This document shows positions 50,550 through 60,500 of a stretch of DNA of 64,000 bases, piece after piece. Source of the stretch: JAICMB01 sp963802915. GTDB lineage: Bacteria; Acidobacteriota; Terriglobia; Bryobacterales; Bryobacteraceae. The notes beneath the pieces are model-generated. The model saw only the letters and a list, made by a program, of their open reading frames with translations. It ran no database searches and was not told where the DNA came from. Made by a program: the position numbers and the translations under genes. Location: contig CAWDKQ010000012.1 in assembly GCA_963802915.1 (NCBI GenBank), forward strand, positions 1 through 64,000, written 5' to 3'. Numbering within the stretch: the first letter of the stretch is position 1; each line of letters opens with the position of its first letter.

Positions 50550-50789
50550 GCGGCCGATACCATTTCAGATTGTGCGTGGCGGAGCCGATGCAGCGCAGGC
50601 GGCCTGAAATGCGAAGTCGGAGGCCGGTCGATTTCCGTGAGCTTCCATGGATTCCGATGCTCTTCGAGGCGTCCATCGATATCGACGGAGCGCAGTTGAT
50701 CATGTGCGTCAGGTTGGAAGCGATGACGTGGCGCTGCCAACCCGGACTCTCGCACCAGACCACTTCGGTGAGGCCGCTTTGCGAGCGCG
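50550..50789. other. Convergent gap between TPR gene and thiC, nothing assigned
   Basis: About 240 bp. Short ORFs of about 76 codons (plus) and over 110 codons (minus, extending into thiC) exist, but they overlap each other. Neither has a Shine-Dalgarno or a recognised domain. A decayed gene is possible; no gene is annotated. Confidence 0.4.
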
Positions 50790-52154
50790 CTAAACCTTGA
50801 TTTGCGCCAAAACCGCCGCCGCATCCTCTTCCGTGAACTTCTCCGTCTTCGCCGAATGGTTCATGGAGCAAAACTTCGGACCGCACATCGAGCAGAACGC
50901 CGCATCCTTGAATCCTTCTTCCGGCAGCGTCTCGTCATGCATCGCCTGCGCCGTCTCCGGGTCGAGCGATAACGCAAACTGCTTTTTCCAGTCGAATGCA
51001 TACCGCGCCCGCGACAACTCGTCATCGCGATCGCGCGCGCCCGGACGATGCCGCGCGATATCCGCCGCATGCGCCGCAATCTTATAGGCAATGATCCCGG
51101 CCTTCACGTCCTCGCGATTCGGCAGACCCAGATGTTCCTTCGGCGTCACGTAGCAAAGCATCGACGCTCCATACCAGCCGATCATCGCCGCCCCGATCGC
51201 CGACGTAATGTGGTCGTATCCAGGAGCGAAATCCGTCACCAGCGGACCCAGCGTGTAGAACGGCGCGTCGAAACACATCTCGCGTTCCTTCTCCACCTGC
51301 ATCTGGATCTGGTCCATCGGAATGTGCCCCGGCCCCTCGATCATGGTCTGCACATCGTACTCCCAGGCTTTCCTGGTCAGCTCGCCCAGAGTCTTCAACT
51401 CCGCGAATTGCGCTTCATCGCTCGCATCGGCCAGCGAACCCGGCCGCAGACCATCGCCCAGCGAGAAGCTCACATCGTGTTTCTGGAAGATTTTGCAGAT
51501 ATCGTCGAATCGCTCGTACAGGAAATTCTGCTTGTGATTCTTCACCATCCACTCGGCCAGAATCGCGCCGCCGCGGCTTACGATTCCAGTTACGCGTTTC
51601 GTTGTCAGCGGAATGTATTGGACCAGCACACCGGCATGGATCGTCATGTAATCGACGCCTTGCTCCGCCTGTTCCTCGATGACCTCCAGCATCACGTTGA
51701 TGTTGAGATCTTCCACACGACGTACGCGGGCCAGCGCCTCGTAGATCGGCACCGTTCCGATCGGCACCGGCGAGTCGGCGATGATCGCCTTGCGGATCAA
51801 AGGAATGTCGCCGCCCGTCGAGAGATCCATCACCGTGTCGGCACCGTACTTCACCGAATAACGCAGCTTCTCGAGTTCTTCGGCGATGTTCGAAGTTGTC
51901 GAGGAATTGCCGATATTGGCGTTGATCTTGCACTTCGAAGCCACGCCAATACACATGGGCTCCAGATTCGTGTGGTTAATATTCGCCGGAATAATCATGC
52001 GCCCGCGCGCCACCTCGTCACGAATCGTTTCAGGTGACAGGCGTTCACGCCGCGCGACATACTCCATCTCCGGCGTGATCGTGCCCTTGCGGGCATAGTG
52101 CATTTGAGTGCGAATCGGATCGCTAGTACGTTTGGAAACCCATTCGGTACGCAT
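50790..52154 (-). CDS. thiC: Phosphomethylpyrimidine synthase ThiC
   Basis: A radical-SAM-type enzyme converting AIR to HMP-P for thiamine. 454 residues. Conserved segments are MHYARKGTITPEMEYVA, ANINHTNLEPMCIG, NANIGNSSTTSNI, YGADTVMDLSTGGDI, IHAGVLVQYIPLT, SRGGAILAEWM, SLGDGLRPGS and EGPGHIPMDQI. The C-terminal 4Fe-4S ligands are Cys421, Cys424 and Cys429 in FCSMCGPKFCS. It is 27 bp downstream of the MPN-like gene on the same strand, leaving no room for a TPP riboswitch directly upstream. The product of purM (AIR) is its substrate, though the genes are not adjacent. Some homologues are longer at the N-terminus. Confidence 0.95.
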   Translation of the reverse strand: MRTEWVSKRTSDPIRTQMHYARKGTITPEMEYVARRERLSPETIRDEVARGRMIIPANINHTNLEPMCIGVASKCKINANIGNSSTTSNIAEELEKLRYSVKYGADTVMDLSTGGDIPLIRKAIIADSPVPIGTVPIYEALARVRRVEDLNINVMLEVIEEQAEQGVDYMTIHAGVLVQYIPLTTKRVTGIVSRGGAILAEWMVKNHKQNFLYERFDDICKIFQKHDVSFSLGDGLRPGSLADASDEAQFAELKTLGELTRKAWEYDVQTMIEGPGHIPMDQIQMQVEKEREMCFDAPFYTLGPLVTDFAPGYDHITSAIGAAMIGWYGASMLCYVTPKEHLGLPNREDVKAGIIAYKIAAHAADIARHRPGARDRDDELSRARYAFDWKKQFALSLDPETAQAMHDETLPEEGFKDAAFCSMCGPKFCSMNHSAKTEKFTEEDAAAVLAQIKV

Positions 52155-52181
52155 AATGGTGATTCTAGCGTGCCCGCGACG

Positions 52182-53513
52182 CTACTTGCCCGGCCGCATG
52201 CCCAGCCGCGTCTCAAGCACCCGAACCAGATTTTGTAGCTCGGCGTTCTTGCTCGACTCTCTCGCAAGCTGCGCCCGCAAAGTTCGGATCTCCGCTTCGA
52301 GCTCAACCTTCTCTTGATCCACCGTCTCGTGCTTCTGAGGCGGGGGAGCTACTACCACCGGGGACGGTCCCACGAATCGTGCCTCTTCCTCCGCAAGCGG
52401 CGCCGTTGAGCCCTCGCCATACAACAGCAGCGCTACCTTGACGTCGCCCGAATGCCTGGCATACGTGAGATTGCCTTGGCGAAGCTGTGCCGCATCCAGA
52501 TTGATGGTCTTGTGCGAGTCTCCTTCGTCCACTTGCAATATGCCTCGCTGCGCACTTTGAATTGCAGGTGTCGCGCGGTCCCAATCCACATGCAGTTGCG
52601 CTCCGGGAGAATCCTGCACGCGCAGTGACAAGCTAGGCGGAGGCGCTTCGGACCAGTAGCGATCCTTGGCCAGGAGACCTGCGAATATTATGAGCCCGGA
52701 AATGGGAATCGCCCAAAACCATTGTTGCCATCGTTTCTTCCGCTGGTCGCGCTCGCGGACAAATCGCGGCGCTTCAAAGGGTCTGTTGCCATAGAAATCG
52801 GCTGTCGGGCGCATTACGGCGCCCGGTGGCCGTCCCTGTTGAGGCGTCAAAACCGGAGCCGGATGAACCAGCGCCGTCCCCTCCTCCGCTGACGCAGCGG
52901 CAGCGAATGCCGCTGGGCGCTCCGGACTGGCTGGGCGGGAATGAACGCCCCGCGGGCGGACTCCATGCAGCGGTTCGAGAACGAATTCACGCTCCGGCCT
53001 GTGCTCGACGATCTGGCCATGCGAATCCCGTACGAAAAAAGCGGCTTTTGTCGGTCCCACTCGCCCCGGCCGCAATACCAGCGTGAACTGCCACGGCAGC
53101 GGGAAGCATTGTTGGAAGACCTTGATGTCACTTTCGGTGAGCGACAAATCCGTCCGCGTGTGCGACAGGAACCAGCCGGCCACCTGCAAATTCTTGAGTA
53201 GCAGATCGCTCTTGGCGCTTTCCAGCATCCGAGCCAGGTCTTGCAAATCCTTTTCGGAAAGGACGAAGGAACCGCCTTCCGAGTGCTCGCATGAGATCGG
53301 ACGCCACGCCGCGATGCGGGTCACGTTTCCGACTCGCGATCCGAAGAAGACACCACCGACCTCGACGCCTCCGCGCGTGTTCGCGTGAAAGCTCGACGAG
53401 ACCGTCAGGCGGATCTCATCAATGATTTCAAGGGGATAATCGATCGTGAGATTCGCTTCCGGCGAGAACCAGGAGCCCAACTTTGTTTCAGGAGTTTTCT
53501 CGACTACATCCAT
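52182..53513 (-). CDS. Membrane-anchored degenerate JAMM/MPN-like protein
   Basis: 443 residues. The N-terminal domain (~25-185) has the outline of an MPN/JAB metalloprotease: VEVGGVFFG with Glu51, then GWFLSHTRTDLSLTESD, which aligns with H-x-H-x7-S-x2-D. Here the first His is Leu116, His118 and Asp129 remain, and Ser is Thr126. Metal binding is therefore doubtful and a non-enzymatic MPN role is plausible. A Pro/Ala-rich linker and a basic stretch precede one membrane helix (~270-288, WFWAIPISGLIIFAGLLA). A beta-like extracytoplasmic domain and a C-terminal coiled coil (~400-440) follow. The upstream membrane-protein gene overlaps by 26 bp. No E1/E2/ubiquitin-like genes are nearby. Confidence 0.72.
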   Translation of the reverse strand: MDVVEKTPETKLGSWFSPEANLTIDYPLEIIDEIRLTVSSSFHANTRGGVEVGGVFFGSRVGNVTRIAAWRPISCEHSEGGSFVLSEKDLQDLARMLESAKSDLLLKNLQVAGWFLSHTRTDLSLTESDIKVFQQCFPLPWQFTLVLRPGRVGPTKAAFFVRDSHGQIVEHRPEREFVLEPLHGVRPRGVHSRPASPERPAAFAAAASAEEGTALVHPAPVLTPQQGRPPGAVMRPTADFYGNRPFEAPRFVRERDQRKKRWQQWFWAIPISGLIIFAGLLAKDRYWSEAPPPSLSLRVQDSPGAQLHVDWDRATPAIQSAQRGILQVDEGDSHKTINLDAAQLRQGNLTYARHSGDVKVALLLYGEGSTAPLAEEEARFVGPSPVVVAPPPQKHETVDQEKVELEAEIRTLRAQLARESSKNAELQNLVRVLETRLGMRPGK

Positions 53514-54015
53514 TTAGCACTCGCACAATACTGCCCTCCACGGCATGGTTGCTGACGGAGGTGGCCGAGTTCTCGTCCGTGTCGGGCTCGTCTGGTACTT
53601 CGTGAAGATGATACCAATACGTGATTCCGGCCGCGAGAGCGGAAAGCGCCACAACGGCGATGAACCACTTTACCGTGGAGCGGTTCCAGGCACGCACATT
53701 CTCGACAATAGAACCCGTCATGCGTATTCCGGCCCACGCCAGCGCCACCGACACAGTCAGCTTGATGTACCAGGCGATCAGATCGAGATGGCCTTGTCCG
53801 CCCACCTGGCTCCAGACCGTGAAGATCGCGATCAGAGCGATCCAGAATTCAAACGCGTAGGCCAACCGCAGCAAGGGTCTGTTAAGAACCGGCTTTTCTG
53901 CTTCCGGGGTTACCGGAAGGGCCGGAGGGACCTCGACGGCTGAGACTTCAGGCGCCGCATCGGGCACGCTTGGCTCGACCGTCCTTTGTTCCTCGGCCTG
54001 TTCCGTTACATCCAT
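53488..54015 (-). CDS. Uncharacterised membrane protein with three helices
   Basis: 175 residues. The N-terminal ~45 are acidic and Pro/Val/Glu-rich (cytoplasmic-like). Three hydrophobic helices follow: AYAFEFWIALIAIFTVW (~53-69), YIKLTVSVALAWAGIRM (~83-99) and WFIAVVALSALAAGITYW (~117-134). The C-terminal tail is acidic. There is no named family. Its 3' end overlaps the MPN-like gene by 26 bp, so the two are probably expressed and may work together at the membrane. This is inferred from the overlap only. Confidence 0.72.
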   Translation of the reverse strand: MDVTEQAEEQRTVEPSVPDAAPEVSAVEVPPALPVTPEAEKPVLNRPLLRLAYAFEFWIALIAIFTVWSQVGGQGHLDLIAWYIKLTVSVALAWAGIRMTGSIVENVRAWNRSTVKWFIAVVALSALAAGITYWYHLHEVPDEPDTDENSATSVSNHAVEGSIVRVLNGCSRENS

Positions 54016-54092
54016 CCGTTTTCAGGCTATCAAGTCTATTAGACTACGGGAGGCGTCAATACCGCACAGAATCTCCTGATTTGACCGAGTCG

Positions 54093-54101
54093 TGGCATAA
54101 T
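54093..54101 (+). promoter_or_regulatory. Possible extended -10 before the second ADOP permease
   Basis: TGGCATAAT lies 8 bp before the ATG at 54110, matching an extended -10 (TGn-CATAAT). It resembles the element before the other ADOP gene. No -35 is evident. Confidence 0.4.
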
Positions 54102-54109
54102 TCTTGTCC

Positions 54110-56548
54110 ATGAAGACCCGATTTTTCGAGAGTCTTGCTCAGGATCTACGCCACGCGGCGCGAGGGCTCCGTCGCAACCCTCTATTTACTTTGACGGCGG
54201 TCTTCGCAGCCGCGTTGGGCATCGGCAGCACGACGGCCGTTTTCAGCGTTGTCGATCGAATCCTGTTTCGCAGTCTGCCCTATCCGCACGACGAGCGTTT
54301 GGTTTCACTGGGCATGATGGCGCCGCTCGATACGAACGAGTTCCTTTTCGCCGAGAACTATTTCGATTGGCGCAGGCACCAAACGCCCTTCGAATCGATC
54401 ACATCGTTCGTCGCGGGCAGCTACGATTGCGACCTGACCCAGGTGAATCCGGTGCGGCTCTCCTGCGTGGACGTCGAGGGAAATTTTCTAAGGACGCTGG
54501 ACCGTCCGCCACTGCTGGGTAGGAGCTTTACGCCGCAAGAAGACAAGCCGGGCGCGGCGAAAACGGCTCTGATGTTTTACGGAGTTTGGAGAAGCCGATT
54601 CGGTGGCAATCCTAATGTCGTCGGGAAGGTTGTTTCGCTCGACGGGCAGCCGGTGACCATCATCGGCGTGCTTCCGCCGGACTTCGAAATGCCGACGCTT
54701 TCGACTGCCGATCTGTTAATGCCGTCGCAGTTGAACGAGGCGACAAATCACAACGGCGTGGGACTCCGCGTCTTCGGGCGTCTGAAACCCGGAGTGACTG
54801 TCCAACAGGCGCAGGCAGCCATGCAGCCGCTGTTCGCGAGAGCGCTCGAGACCGTTCCGCCGCAATTCCGGAAGGAGGTTTTTTTGCGAGTCCGCTCGCT
54901 GCGGGACCGGCAGGTGCAAGACGCCCGGCGGGCATCGTGGGTGCTCCTTGCAGCGGTCTTATCGGTCTTGTTGATCGCGTGCGCAAATATCGCGAACCTG
55001 CTGCTGGCACGGTCGACGGCAAGGCAGCGAGAGCTGGCGGTTCGTGTGGCGCTCGGAGCGGGACGCTCCCGGCTGATTCGTCAGAGTCTGACGGAAGCGG
55101 TATTACTCGGGATTTTAGGCGGAGCCGCGGGCTACGGCATCGCATGGGCTATGCTCCGCGTATTCGTGGGCATCGCTCCAGGAGGCATTCCCCGATTGGA
55201 GCAGGCATCTCTGGATGGGCGGGTGCTGTTGTTCACCATTGGCGGGGCGTTGCTTTCCGGAGTCATTTTCGGTTTGGCTCCAGCGCTTCAGAAGGCTCGC
55301 GCGGATGTCCTGACCGGTTGGAGATCGGCCGGCGCGCCGCGCGCGATGTTGCGCGAGTGGCTGGTAGCCGCGCAGATTGCCATGTCGTTGGTGCTTCTAA
55401 CTGGTGCGGGCATGCTGTTACGAAGTCTGTGGAAGATGGAGAGCGTTCCTCTCGGGATGGAGACCGAGCACGTAGTCACGGCGGAGTTCACCGCCAGCAG
55501 GCTGCGCTATTCCGAAGATGCGCGGCTGCTCCAGTTCTTTGACGAGGTGCAAAGCCGCCTGGAACACATCCCGGGCGCGAGCGCGTATGCTCTCACCGAT
55601 TCGATCCCGCCATCCGGCGGAACGCGAGGGCGGCCGTTTTCGACGATCCCCGCGGAAGGAGTGCCACAGATGACGGAAGGGACGGGCGGAATGGTGATGT
55701 GGCGATATGTTTCGCCGGGCTATTTTTCGACGCTCGGAATTCGGATCCTACGCGGCCGTGGATTCCGCGAAGAGGATCGGACCGCGGCGGAGCAGAACGC
55801 GGTGTTAAGCGAATCGTTTGCACAGCGGCTGTTTCCTAACGGCGATGCGATTGGGCGCCGCTTGCTGATCGACGGCGGCGAGCGCGTGATCGGCATCGCC
55901 GCCGATGTTCGCGATGGAGGTCGTTTGCAGAGATCCGATCCGGAATTCTACGTGATTCGCAGGCGATTGACCGGCGGCGTGTTTTCGAACCAACCGCCGC
56001 CGGAGGGCTGGAGACATGCTTTCGTGGCTGTAAGAACGCCGGTCGACAGCGGGGTGATGGCGGGATGGATCCGAAAGGAACTGGGGGAAATCGATCCCGA
56101 AATGCCGGTTACGATTTCGACCATGCAGCAGCGGGTGGGCAAGTTGGCCGCGCGGCCTCGTTTCAATGCACTCCTTCTGGCATTGTTCGCCGGAGTCGGT
56201 GTGCTGCTGGCGATGATCGGATTGTACGGCGTCATGGCGTTCCTGGTGGGACAACGCACGCAGGAAATCGGAGTGCGCATGGCGCTCGGTGCGACGCCTC
56301 GGGACATCACGCAGATGGTTTTATCGCGGGCGGCGCGCTGGACCGTCGCGGGGCTCGCGTGCGGACTGGTGGGTTCCCTGTTCGCCACACGAATTTTGCG
56401 TACGATGCTGTTCGATGTGCCGGAGCGGGATCCGTGGACCTACGGCGTAGTGCTGCCGCTTCTTTTATTCATCGCGCTCGCGGCGGCCTGGATACCTTCG
56501 CGGCGAGCAGCGCGCGTGCATCCGATGACGGCGCTGCGGCACGAATGA
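54110..56548 (+). CDS. ADOP-type ABC transporter permease (MacB/FtsX-like), second copy
   Basis: 812 residues from the ATG. The duplicated layout shows the N-terminal helix LFTLTAVFAAALGIGSTTAVFS, a MacB-like periplasmic core and an FtsX half with RELAVRVALGAGRSRLIRQS near 300. A second core and FtsX half follow with TQEIGVRMALGATPRDI near 720, and it ends HPMTALRHE. It is the same family as 12092-14530 but only moderately similar. No ATPase gene is nearby. The HEAT-repeat gene starts inside its stop codon (ATGA), implying coupled translation and perhaps a functional link. No Shine-Dalgarno is visible; an upstream TTG is not preferred. Confidence 0.88.
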   Translation: MKTRFFESLAQDLRHAARGLRRNPLFTLTAVFAAALGIGSTTAVFSVVDRILFRSLPYPHDERLVSLGMMAPLDTNEFLFAENYFDWRRHQTPFESITSFVAGSYDCDLTQVNPVRLSCVDVEGNFLRTLDRPPLLGRSFTPQEDKPGAAKTALMFYGVWRSRFGGNPNVVGKVVSLDGQPVTIIGVLPPDFEMPTLSTADLLMPSQLNEATNHNGVGLRVFGRLKPGVTVQQAQAAMQPLFARALETVPPQFRKEVFLRVRSLRDRQVQDARRASWVLLAAVLSVLLIACANIANLLLARSTARQRELAVRVALGAGRSRLIRQSLTEAVLLGILGGAAGYGIAWAMLRVFVGIAPGGIPRLEQASLDGRVLLFTIGGALLSGVIFGLAPALQKARADVLTGWRSAGAPRAMLREWLVAAQIAMSLVLLTGAGMLLRSLWKMESVPLGMETEHVVTAEFTASRLRYSEDARLLQFFDEVQSRLEHIPGASAYALTDSIPPSGGTRGRPFSTIPAEGVPQMTEGTGGMVMWRYVSPGYFSTLGIRILRGRGFREEDRTAAEQNAVLSESFAQRLFPNGDAIGRRLLIDGGERVIGIAADVRDGGRLQRSDPEFYVIRRRLTGGVFSNQPPPEGWRHAFVAVRTPVDSGVMAGWIRKELGEIDPEMPVTISTMQQRVGKLAARPRFNALLLALFAGVGVLLAMIGLYGVMAFLVGQRTQEIGVRMALGATPRDITQMVLSRAARWTVAGLACGLVGSLFATRILRTMLFDVPERDPWTYGVVLPLLLFIALAAAWIPSRRAARVHPMTALRHE

Positions 56549-57522
56549 GTAAGGAAGCCTTTGATCGCAAGCTCGCCGAGATTGAGGCATTGCGATCCGC
56601 GCCGGAGGAGACGGCGCAAGAGCAGTTACGGAAAGCGCTCAAGGATCGCAGCAATTATGCCGTTGCAAAGGCGGCAGCGATCGCGGGCGACCGGGGATTC
56701 GAGGGCCTTGCGCCGGACCTCGTGGCGGCGTTCGACCGGTTCCTGCAGAACGCTACGAAATCCGACCCGCAGTGTTGGGCGAAGAACGCAATCGCCAAGG
56801 CTCTGAAGGACCTGGGGCATCGGGAGGCCGAAGTGTTTTTTCGCGGCACGGCCCATGTTCAAATGGAGCCGGTGTGGGGTGGGCGCGAGGACACCGCCGC
56901 GACGCTGCGGGGAACCTGCGCGCTAGCTCTGGTCGGCACCAGGGCCCTGAGTTTCGACATCCTGACGCGGCTCACCGATCTTTTGAACGATGTCGAAACG
57001 CCGGTTCGGATCGATGCAGTGCGTGCAATGGCGCAACTGAATGCGCGCGAGGGTATGCTGCCGCTGCGCCTGAAGGCGTTGGTGGGAGATAAAGAACCGG
57101 AAGTGGTCGGACAGTGCTTCGCCGCTCTGCTGAGTCTGGGACCTCGGGAGTGCCTGCCGTTTGTTGCCGGGTTTCTACAAAATGCGGACGCCGACGTTCG
57201 GATGGAAGCTGCCGGCGCGCTGGCCGATTCCAGGGAGGCCGAGGCTATGGACTTCCTCAAGCAATTCTGGGCGACCCAGACGGATCCGCGTATTAAACGC
57301 ACTTTGCTGACGCTGCTGGCGGGTTCGCCTGTTCCGGCGGCTGCCGATTTCCTGCTTTCCGTAGTGGAAGAGGGATCGCAGCAGATCGCCGCCGAGGCTT
57401 TGACAGCGCTTTCGAAGAGCCGCTACCGGTTGCAATTCAAGGAGCGCGCGGAAGCTGCCGTGACAGGAAGAGGAATCCCAGCCTTAGGGGCGGTCTTTAA
57501 AGCGGAATGGAGTGAGGAATGA
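56545..57522 (+). CDS. HEAT-repeat protein
   Basis: 325 residues made of helical HEAT-like repeats: NYAVAKAAAIAGDRGFEGLA, CWAKNAIAKALKDLGHREAE, PVRIDAVRAMAQLNAREGML, PEVVGQCFAALLSLGPREC, DVRMEAAGALADSREAEAMD and PAAADFLLSVVEEGSQQIAA. There is no signal peptide, so it is probably a cytoplasmic scaffold. The ATG lies within the ADOP stop codon (4-bp overlap), so it is co-translated with the permease. It is followed 35 bp later by the hybrid kinase. A longer upstream reading frame overlaps the permease and is rejected. Confidence 0.85.
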   Translation: MSKEAFDRKLAEIEALRSAPEETAQEQLRKALKDRSNYAVAKAAAIAGDRGFEGLAPDLVAAFDRFLQNATKSDPQCWAKNAIAKALKDLGHREAEVFFRGTAHVQMEPVWGGREDTAATLRGTCALALVGTRALSFDILTRLTDLLNDVETPVRIDAVRAMAQLNAREGMLPLRLKALVGDKEPEVVGQCFAALLSLGPRECLPFVAGFLQNADADVRMEAAGALADSREAEAMDFLKQFWATQTDPRIKRTLLTLLAGSPVPAAADFLLSVVEEGSQQIAAEALTALSKSRYRLQFKERAEAAVTGRGIPALGAVFKAEWSEE

Positions 57523-57557
57523 CAAGTAACAAGATTCCGTGAAAATCATCGAACAGA

Positions 57558-60500
57558 GTGTCCGTTCCCCGTTTCCAGCAGGACCCCCCAAATACTGACT
57601 TTCTTTCCGGCGGTGGCGAGCTGGGAGCTCTCATGCGTTCGCTGGACTGGTCGACGACCAGACTCGGTCCGGTAGAACACTGGCCGCAGAGTCTCAGAAC
57701 TTCCGTAAGTCTCTGCCTGAACTCCCGCTTCGCGATCATCATCTGGTGGGGTCCCGAGCTGATCATGCTCTACAACGATGCGTATCGGCACATGACCCTG
57801 GCGTCGAAGCACCCGGCGGCTCTTGGCAATCCGGGGAAAGATTGCTGGCACGAAATCTGGGACGTAATCGGCCCGATGCTGGAGCGGGTGCTGCATACGG
57901 GCGAAGCCACCTGGTCCGATGACCTGTGCCTGCTTCTCGAACGACACGGGTATCCGGAAGAGACGTATCACACGTTCTCCTACAGCCCGATTCGCGATGA
58001 ATCGGGCGGGGTGGGTGGAGTCTTCACTCCGGTAACGGAGACCACCGAGAGGGTGATCGGAGAGCGGAGGCTGCGCACGCTTCGGGATCTCGCGGCGCGA
58101 GCGATTGACGCCCAAAACGAACCGCAGGCCTGGAGCATCGCGGCGGAAGTGCTGGGTGAGAACCCCTTAGATATTCCCTTCGCCATGCTGTACCGGCTGG
58201 ATGGTGATGGCGAGGCCAGAATGGCCGGTTCGGCCAGCCTGCCTGAGGGTCATCCGTTGTTGCCCGAAGTGATTTCGTTGAGCGGTCGCGGCGGAAGTCT
58301 TGCCGAGGAGGTGCGCCGGGTCGCGGCTACCGGAGCTCCCATGGAGCTGCGCGATTTCGATCCGTCCGGTTCGGAATCCGGACCGAGGGAGATGGTATTT
58401 TTGCCTCTGTCGCAGACGGGCTCGGCCGCGCCGCTGGGCGTGTTGGTGGCCGCGGCCAGTCCGCGAAAACGGCTGGATGAAAGCTACAGGACGTTCCTAA
58501 GTTTAGTGGCGTCGCAGATCGCGAAAGGAGTTGCCGACGCGCAGGCGTATGAGCAGGAGCGCAAGCGTGCGGAGGCGCTCGCGGAAATCGATCGCGCCAA
58601 GACGCTGTTTTTTAGCAACGTCAGTCATGAATTCCGGACTCCTTTAACGCTGATGCTCAGCCCGCTTGAGGATCTGCTGGCGCGATCGCCCAAGGCGCTG
58701 GCGGCGAGCCGGGAGGACATCGAGCTGATCCACCGGAATGGCATCCGGCTACTGAAGCTGGTGAACACGCTACTCGATTTTTCACGGATTGAAGCGGGGC
58801 GCATCGACGCGGTTTACGAGCCGACTGATCTGGCCACGTGGACGGCCGAACTCGCCAGCGTCTTCCGGTCGGCGGTGGAGAAGGCCGGCCTGGAACTCGC
58901 GGTGGACTGCCCTTCGCTGGCAGAACCAGCCTTTGTCGATCGGGAGATGTGGGAGAAAATCGTTCTCAATCTCCTTTCGAACGCTCTGAAATTTACTTAT
59001 CACGGTTCCATCACGGTGGCGTTGAAGCAGGTTTCGGGCGGAGAGATTCAACTGACTGTTTCCGACACAGGAACCGGGATTCCCGCCGAAGAGCTGCCCA
59101 ACATCTTCGAGCGATTCCATCGGGTACGCGGGTCGCGCGGCCGAACGCATGAAGGCACGGGCATTGGGCTGGCGCTAGTTTACGAGCTGGCTCGCCTGCA
59201 CGGCGGGTCCGTGGGAGTGTCGAGCCCGGTGGACGAGGGAACTACATTTACGGTCACCATTCCCGCGGGCAGCGCGCATCTTCCGCCGGACAAGATCGGA
59301 ACGGCGCGGACCCTGGCTTCGACGGCATTGGGAGCGAACGCGTATATCGAAGAGGCGATGCGATGGTTGCCGGCTCAGGCAAAGGCGGAAGAAGGCACTC
59401 GCACGACGGCGTTTCCTTCCGATGTTTTTGTTTTTCGAGCGGCGGGCGATGGGTTCAATCGGAATGGCCGCGAACGGATCGTGATCGCCGACGATAACGC
59501 GGACATGCGGGAGTATTTGCGACGGCTGCTGGCGGAGCACTACGATGTCGAAGTGGTGAACAACGGACGCCAGGCAGTGGAGGTTTGCCGGGAGGAGCCT
59601 CCGCAACTGGTGCTGTCGGATGTGATGATGCCGCAGCTCGATGGCTTCGGCGTCCTTCGAGAACTTCGCTCCGACGCGCGAACCGCGACGGTTCCGGTGA
59701 TTCTGTTGTCGGCGCGGGCCGGCGAAGAATCGCGGATCGAGGGCCTGCAGGCCGGAGCGGACGACTACCTGATTAAACCATTCTCGGCGCGCGAACTGGT
59801 AGCCCGGATCGGCGCTCACGTGGAGCTGGCCCGCTTGAGAAAACAGGCCGCGGAAGCTTTGCGCGAGAGTGAAGAGCGATTTCGCGCGATGGCGAACGCT
59901 TCGCCGGTGTTGATCTGGCAGACGGACGCACAGAGCGACTGCACCTATCTGAGTAAAGGCTGGCTCGATCTTACTGGCAGGACTTTAGAACAGGAGTTGG
60001 GGCGAGGCCTGCTGGAGAGCGTTCATCCGGACGACCGGGCGCAATGCAACAGCACCTATCAGAAAGCCTTTGATGGGCGAGCACCATTCACAATGGAGTA
60101 TCGGCTGCGGCGGGCGGATGGGCAATATCGCTGGCTCTTGAGCAATGGCGTTCCACGTTTTACCGAATCGGGCGAGTTCCTGGGTTACATCGGCTCTTCT
60201 GTGGACATAACCGATCGCAAGAACATGGAAGACGCGCTGCGGATGGCGAATCGCGATCTGGAGCAGTTCGCTTACGCGGTCTCTCACGACTTACAAGAGC
60301 CGCTACGCAACCTCAGCAATTTTACGGAATTGCTGTCCATGAAATACCGCAGGAATGTGGACCCCGATGCCGATGAGATATTTGCGTTCATCATCGAGGG
60401 CGCCGCTCGCATGAACACGCTGCTGAAGGACCTCCTCACGTACACGCACCTCACGGGCGAGAGCGACGATCCACGAGAGCCCACCGATTGCAACGGAGTG

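Noticed and set aside
50542..50886. Short ORFs in the gap before thiC
   Set aside because: They conflict with each other and with thiC, and lack ribosome sites and domains; a decayed gene cannot be excluded.
51048..52037. 329-codon plus-strand ORF opposite thiC
   Set aside because: Antisense of highly conserved ThiC; composition is His/Arg-rich as expected for a shadow.
52155..52181. TPP riboswitch upstream of thiC
   Set aside because: Only 27 bp separate thiC from the upstream gene, too short for a riboswitch, and no THI-box-like sequence was seen there.
56065..56544. Long N-terminal extension of the HEAT-repeat ORF
   Set aside because: It overlaps the ADOP permease coding sequence by almost 500 bp; the ATG in the permease stop codon is the natural start.
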